DNA of 64,000 nucleotides from Anaerolineaceae bacterium. Its GTDB lineage: Bacteria; Chloroflexota; Anaerolineae; Aggregatilineales; Phototrophicaceae. How positions within the stretch are numbered: position 1 is the stretch's first letter; each line of letters opens with the position of its first letter. The notes beneath the pieces are model-generated. The model searched no databases and was not told the DNA's origin. It saw only the letters and a list, made by a program, of their open reading frames with translations. The stretch is from assembly GCA_026708325.1 (NCBI GenBank), contig JAPOVC010000012.1:1-64000 (forward strand), read 5' to 3'. Both the position numbers and the translations under genes were made by a program. Positions 63,712-64,000 of this stretch are shown in pieces.

Positions 63712-63722
63712 GTCTCCTCCAC

Positions 63723-63839
63723 CTACAATCGTGGTAAGCACTGTCCGACCTCGACATCAAATGCCCCGACGGTGCAGATGCGAAGTGCAATGCATGCAAT
63801 CGGATCTTCGGGGGCGGGCTGTTCGAGCGGGTTGTCCAT
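63723..63839 (-). CDS. Short chimeric reading frame before the HEPN gene
   Basis: 38 codons: MDNPLEQPAPEDPIACIALR... ending CLPRL. It has a good ribosome site (AGGAG, 6 nt spacing) and lies downstream of an extended -10 promoter. The first ~15 codons are GC-rich like the chromosome; the rest is AT-richer like the islet. It stops 11 nt before the HEPN start. It may be the cut-off 5' end of a chromosomal gene, or a leader peptide for the HEPN gene. No homologue is recognised. Confidence 0.4.
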   Translation of the reverse strand: MDNPLEQPAPEDPIACIALRICTVGAFDVEVGQCLPRL

Positions 63840-63853
63840 GCAGGTCTCCTGGA

Positions 63854-63875
63854 CCCGTCCGGCGCGGCGGACGGG
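63854..63875. promoter_or_regulatory. Hairpin in the 5' leader of the short frame
   Basis: CCCGTCCG (63854-63861) pairs perfectly with CGGACGGG (63868-63875) over a 6-nt loop. It lies between the predicted promoter and the ribosome site of the short frame at 63839, so it is in the transcribed leader and could modulate translation or transcript life. Confidence 0.45.
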
Positions 63876-63915
63876 CGACTGTGCAGCGTATGCGGTTCGT
63901 TAAGCGGGCGTCTGG

Positions 63916-63921
63916 ATTATA
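63916..63921 (-). promoter_or_regulatory. Extended -10 promoter reading towards the HEPN gene
   Basis: Minus strand TGCTATAAT: a perfect TATAAT (63921-63916) with a TGn extension. No -35 match is seen. The next start codon downstream is 63839. The TATAAT overlaps the TAA of the frame that enters from the right edge. Confidence 0.6.
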
Positions 63922-64000
63922 GCACAGGGCGGACCGCGGCCGGAGTCCGGGCGTCGGGGAAGTGGGCGCGGTCGCGGAGGAGGGTCAGGTTGTCGCTGTA
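63917..64000 (-). CDS. Possible C-terminal end of a gene entering from the right
   Basis: 27 codons, open to the window edge and ending in TAA at 63917: YSDNLTLLRDRAHFPDARTP...RPVL. Codon use is GC-rich and natural for this genome. The YxDNLxLLR start recalls DNA-methyltransferase N-termini, but the frame ends too soon to judge. The rest lies outside the window. Confidence 0.35.
   Translation of the reverse strand, partial: YSDNLTLLRDRAHFPDARTPAAVRPVL

Larger units (their letters stand above)
61650..63830. mobile_element. Lower-GC accessory islet (DUF2188, TIR, HEPN genes)
   Basis: GC content drops to about 48% by eye from ~63% on both sides, and codon use becomes AT-richer. The islet sits between two GC-rich flanks, with an inverted repeat near its left edge and a chimeric short reading frame at its right edge. 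No integrase or transposase is visible, so acquisition by an unknown route or by homologous replacement is inferred. The edges are approximate. Confidence 0.5.

Noticed and set aside
63635-63922. A 95-codon plus-strand frame at the right end
   Set aside because: It is antisense to the HEPN-protein start and the short frame, with Ser/Arg-rich shadow composition and no ribosome site.

Overview
The window is GC-rich DNA (roughly 63% by eye) from a bacterium that exports proteins through Sec-type signal peptides. The AQA|Q-like signal peptides, LutA/YkgE-type, RidA and SIMPL genes, and tight operons suggest a Gram-negative-like organism. I cannot fix the phylum from sequence alone. Large secreted ankyrin-repeat families are a known hallmark of host-associated bacteria such as sponge or amoeba symbionts, so a symbiotic lifestyle is a reasonable inference but not shown here.

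Region 1 (1-40088, minus strand) is a tandem array of thirteen paralogues, called M1 to M13 from left to right; transcription runs from M13 to M1. A full member (about 1,090 aa) has a signal peptide, an SH3b domain, a gluzincin (Peptidase_MA-like, HExxH...E) domain, a beta-rich region, a second SH3b domain and about 15 ankyrin repeats. M13 to M5 form one run of nine genes with mostly 15-16 nt spacers, which looks like one operon led by a promoter near the trpS boundary. M4, M3 and M2 each have a leader with a similar promoter (TTGCGA/G, 17 nt, TA-rich -10). The array is visibly recombining. M9 carries two ankyrin blocks, its neighbour M8 has none, M2 is shortened and has an in-frame stop, and several members are mosaics. 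Six members (M1, M6, M7, M8, M12, M13) have altered catalytic residues, so the array mixes likely proteases with likely pseudoproteases.

Region 2 (40237-46081) holds trpS and a trans-3-hydroxy-L-proline dehydratase on the plus strand. These converge, across a 43-bp tandem repeat, with a minus-strand operon: DtxR-family regulator, CgeB-like glycosyltransferase, RidA, MOSC protein and DM13 protein. Region 3 (46200-57551, plus) is an M24-like protein that appears to lack the metal ligands, followed by five tandem paralogous multi-spanning membrane proteins (G1-G5) with GT-C-like topology and a C-terminal extracytoplasmic beta domain. Region 4 (57561-61605) has a hairpin-bearing 35-bp repeat array, a LutA/YkgE-type CCG protein, two SIMPL-domain paralogues (one secreted, one not) and a convergent Old Yellow Enzyme homologue.

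Region 5 (about 61650-63830) is a lower-GC islet with an inverted repeat at its left edge. It encodes a DUF2188 protein, a TIR-domain protein with its catalytic Glu, and a convergent protein with a C-terminal HEPN R-x4-H motif. This is a candidate anti-phage module. On its right it meets GC-rich DNA inside a short chimeric reading frame.
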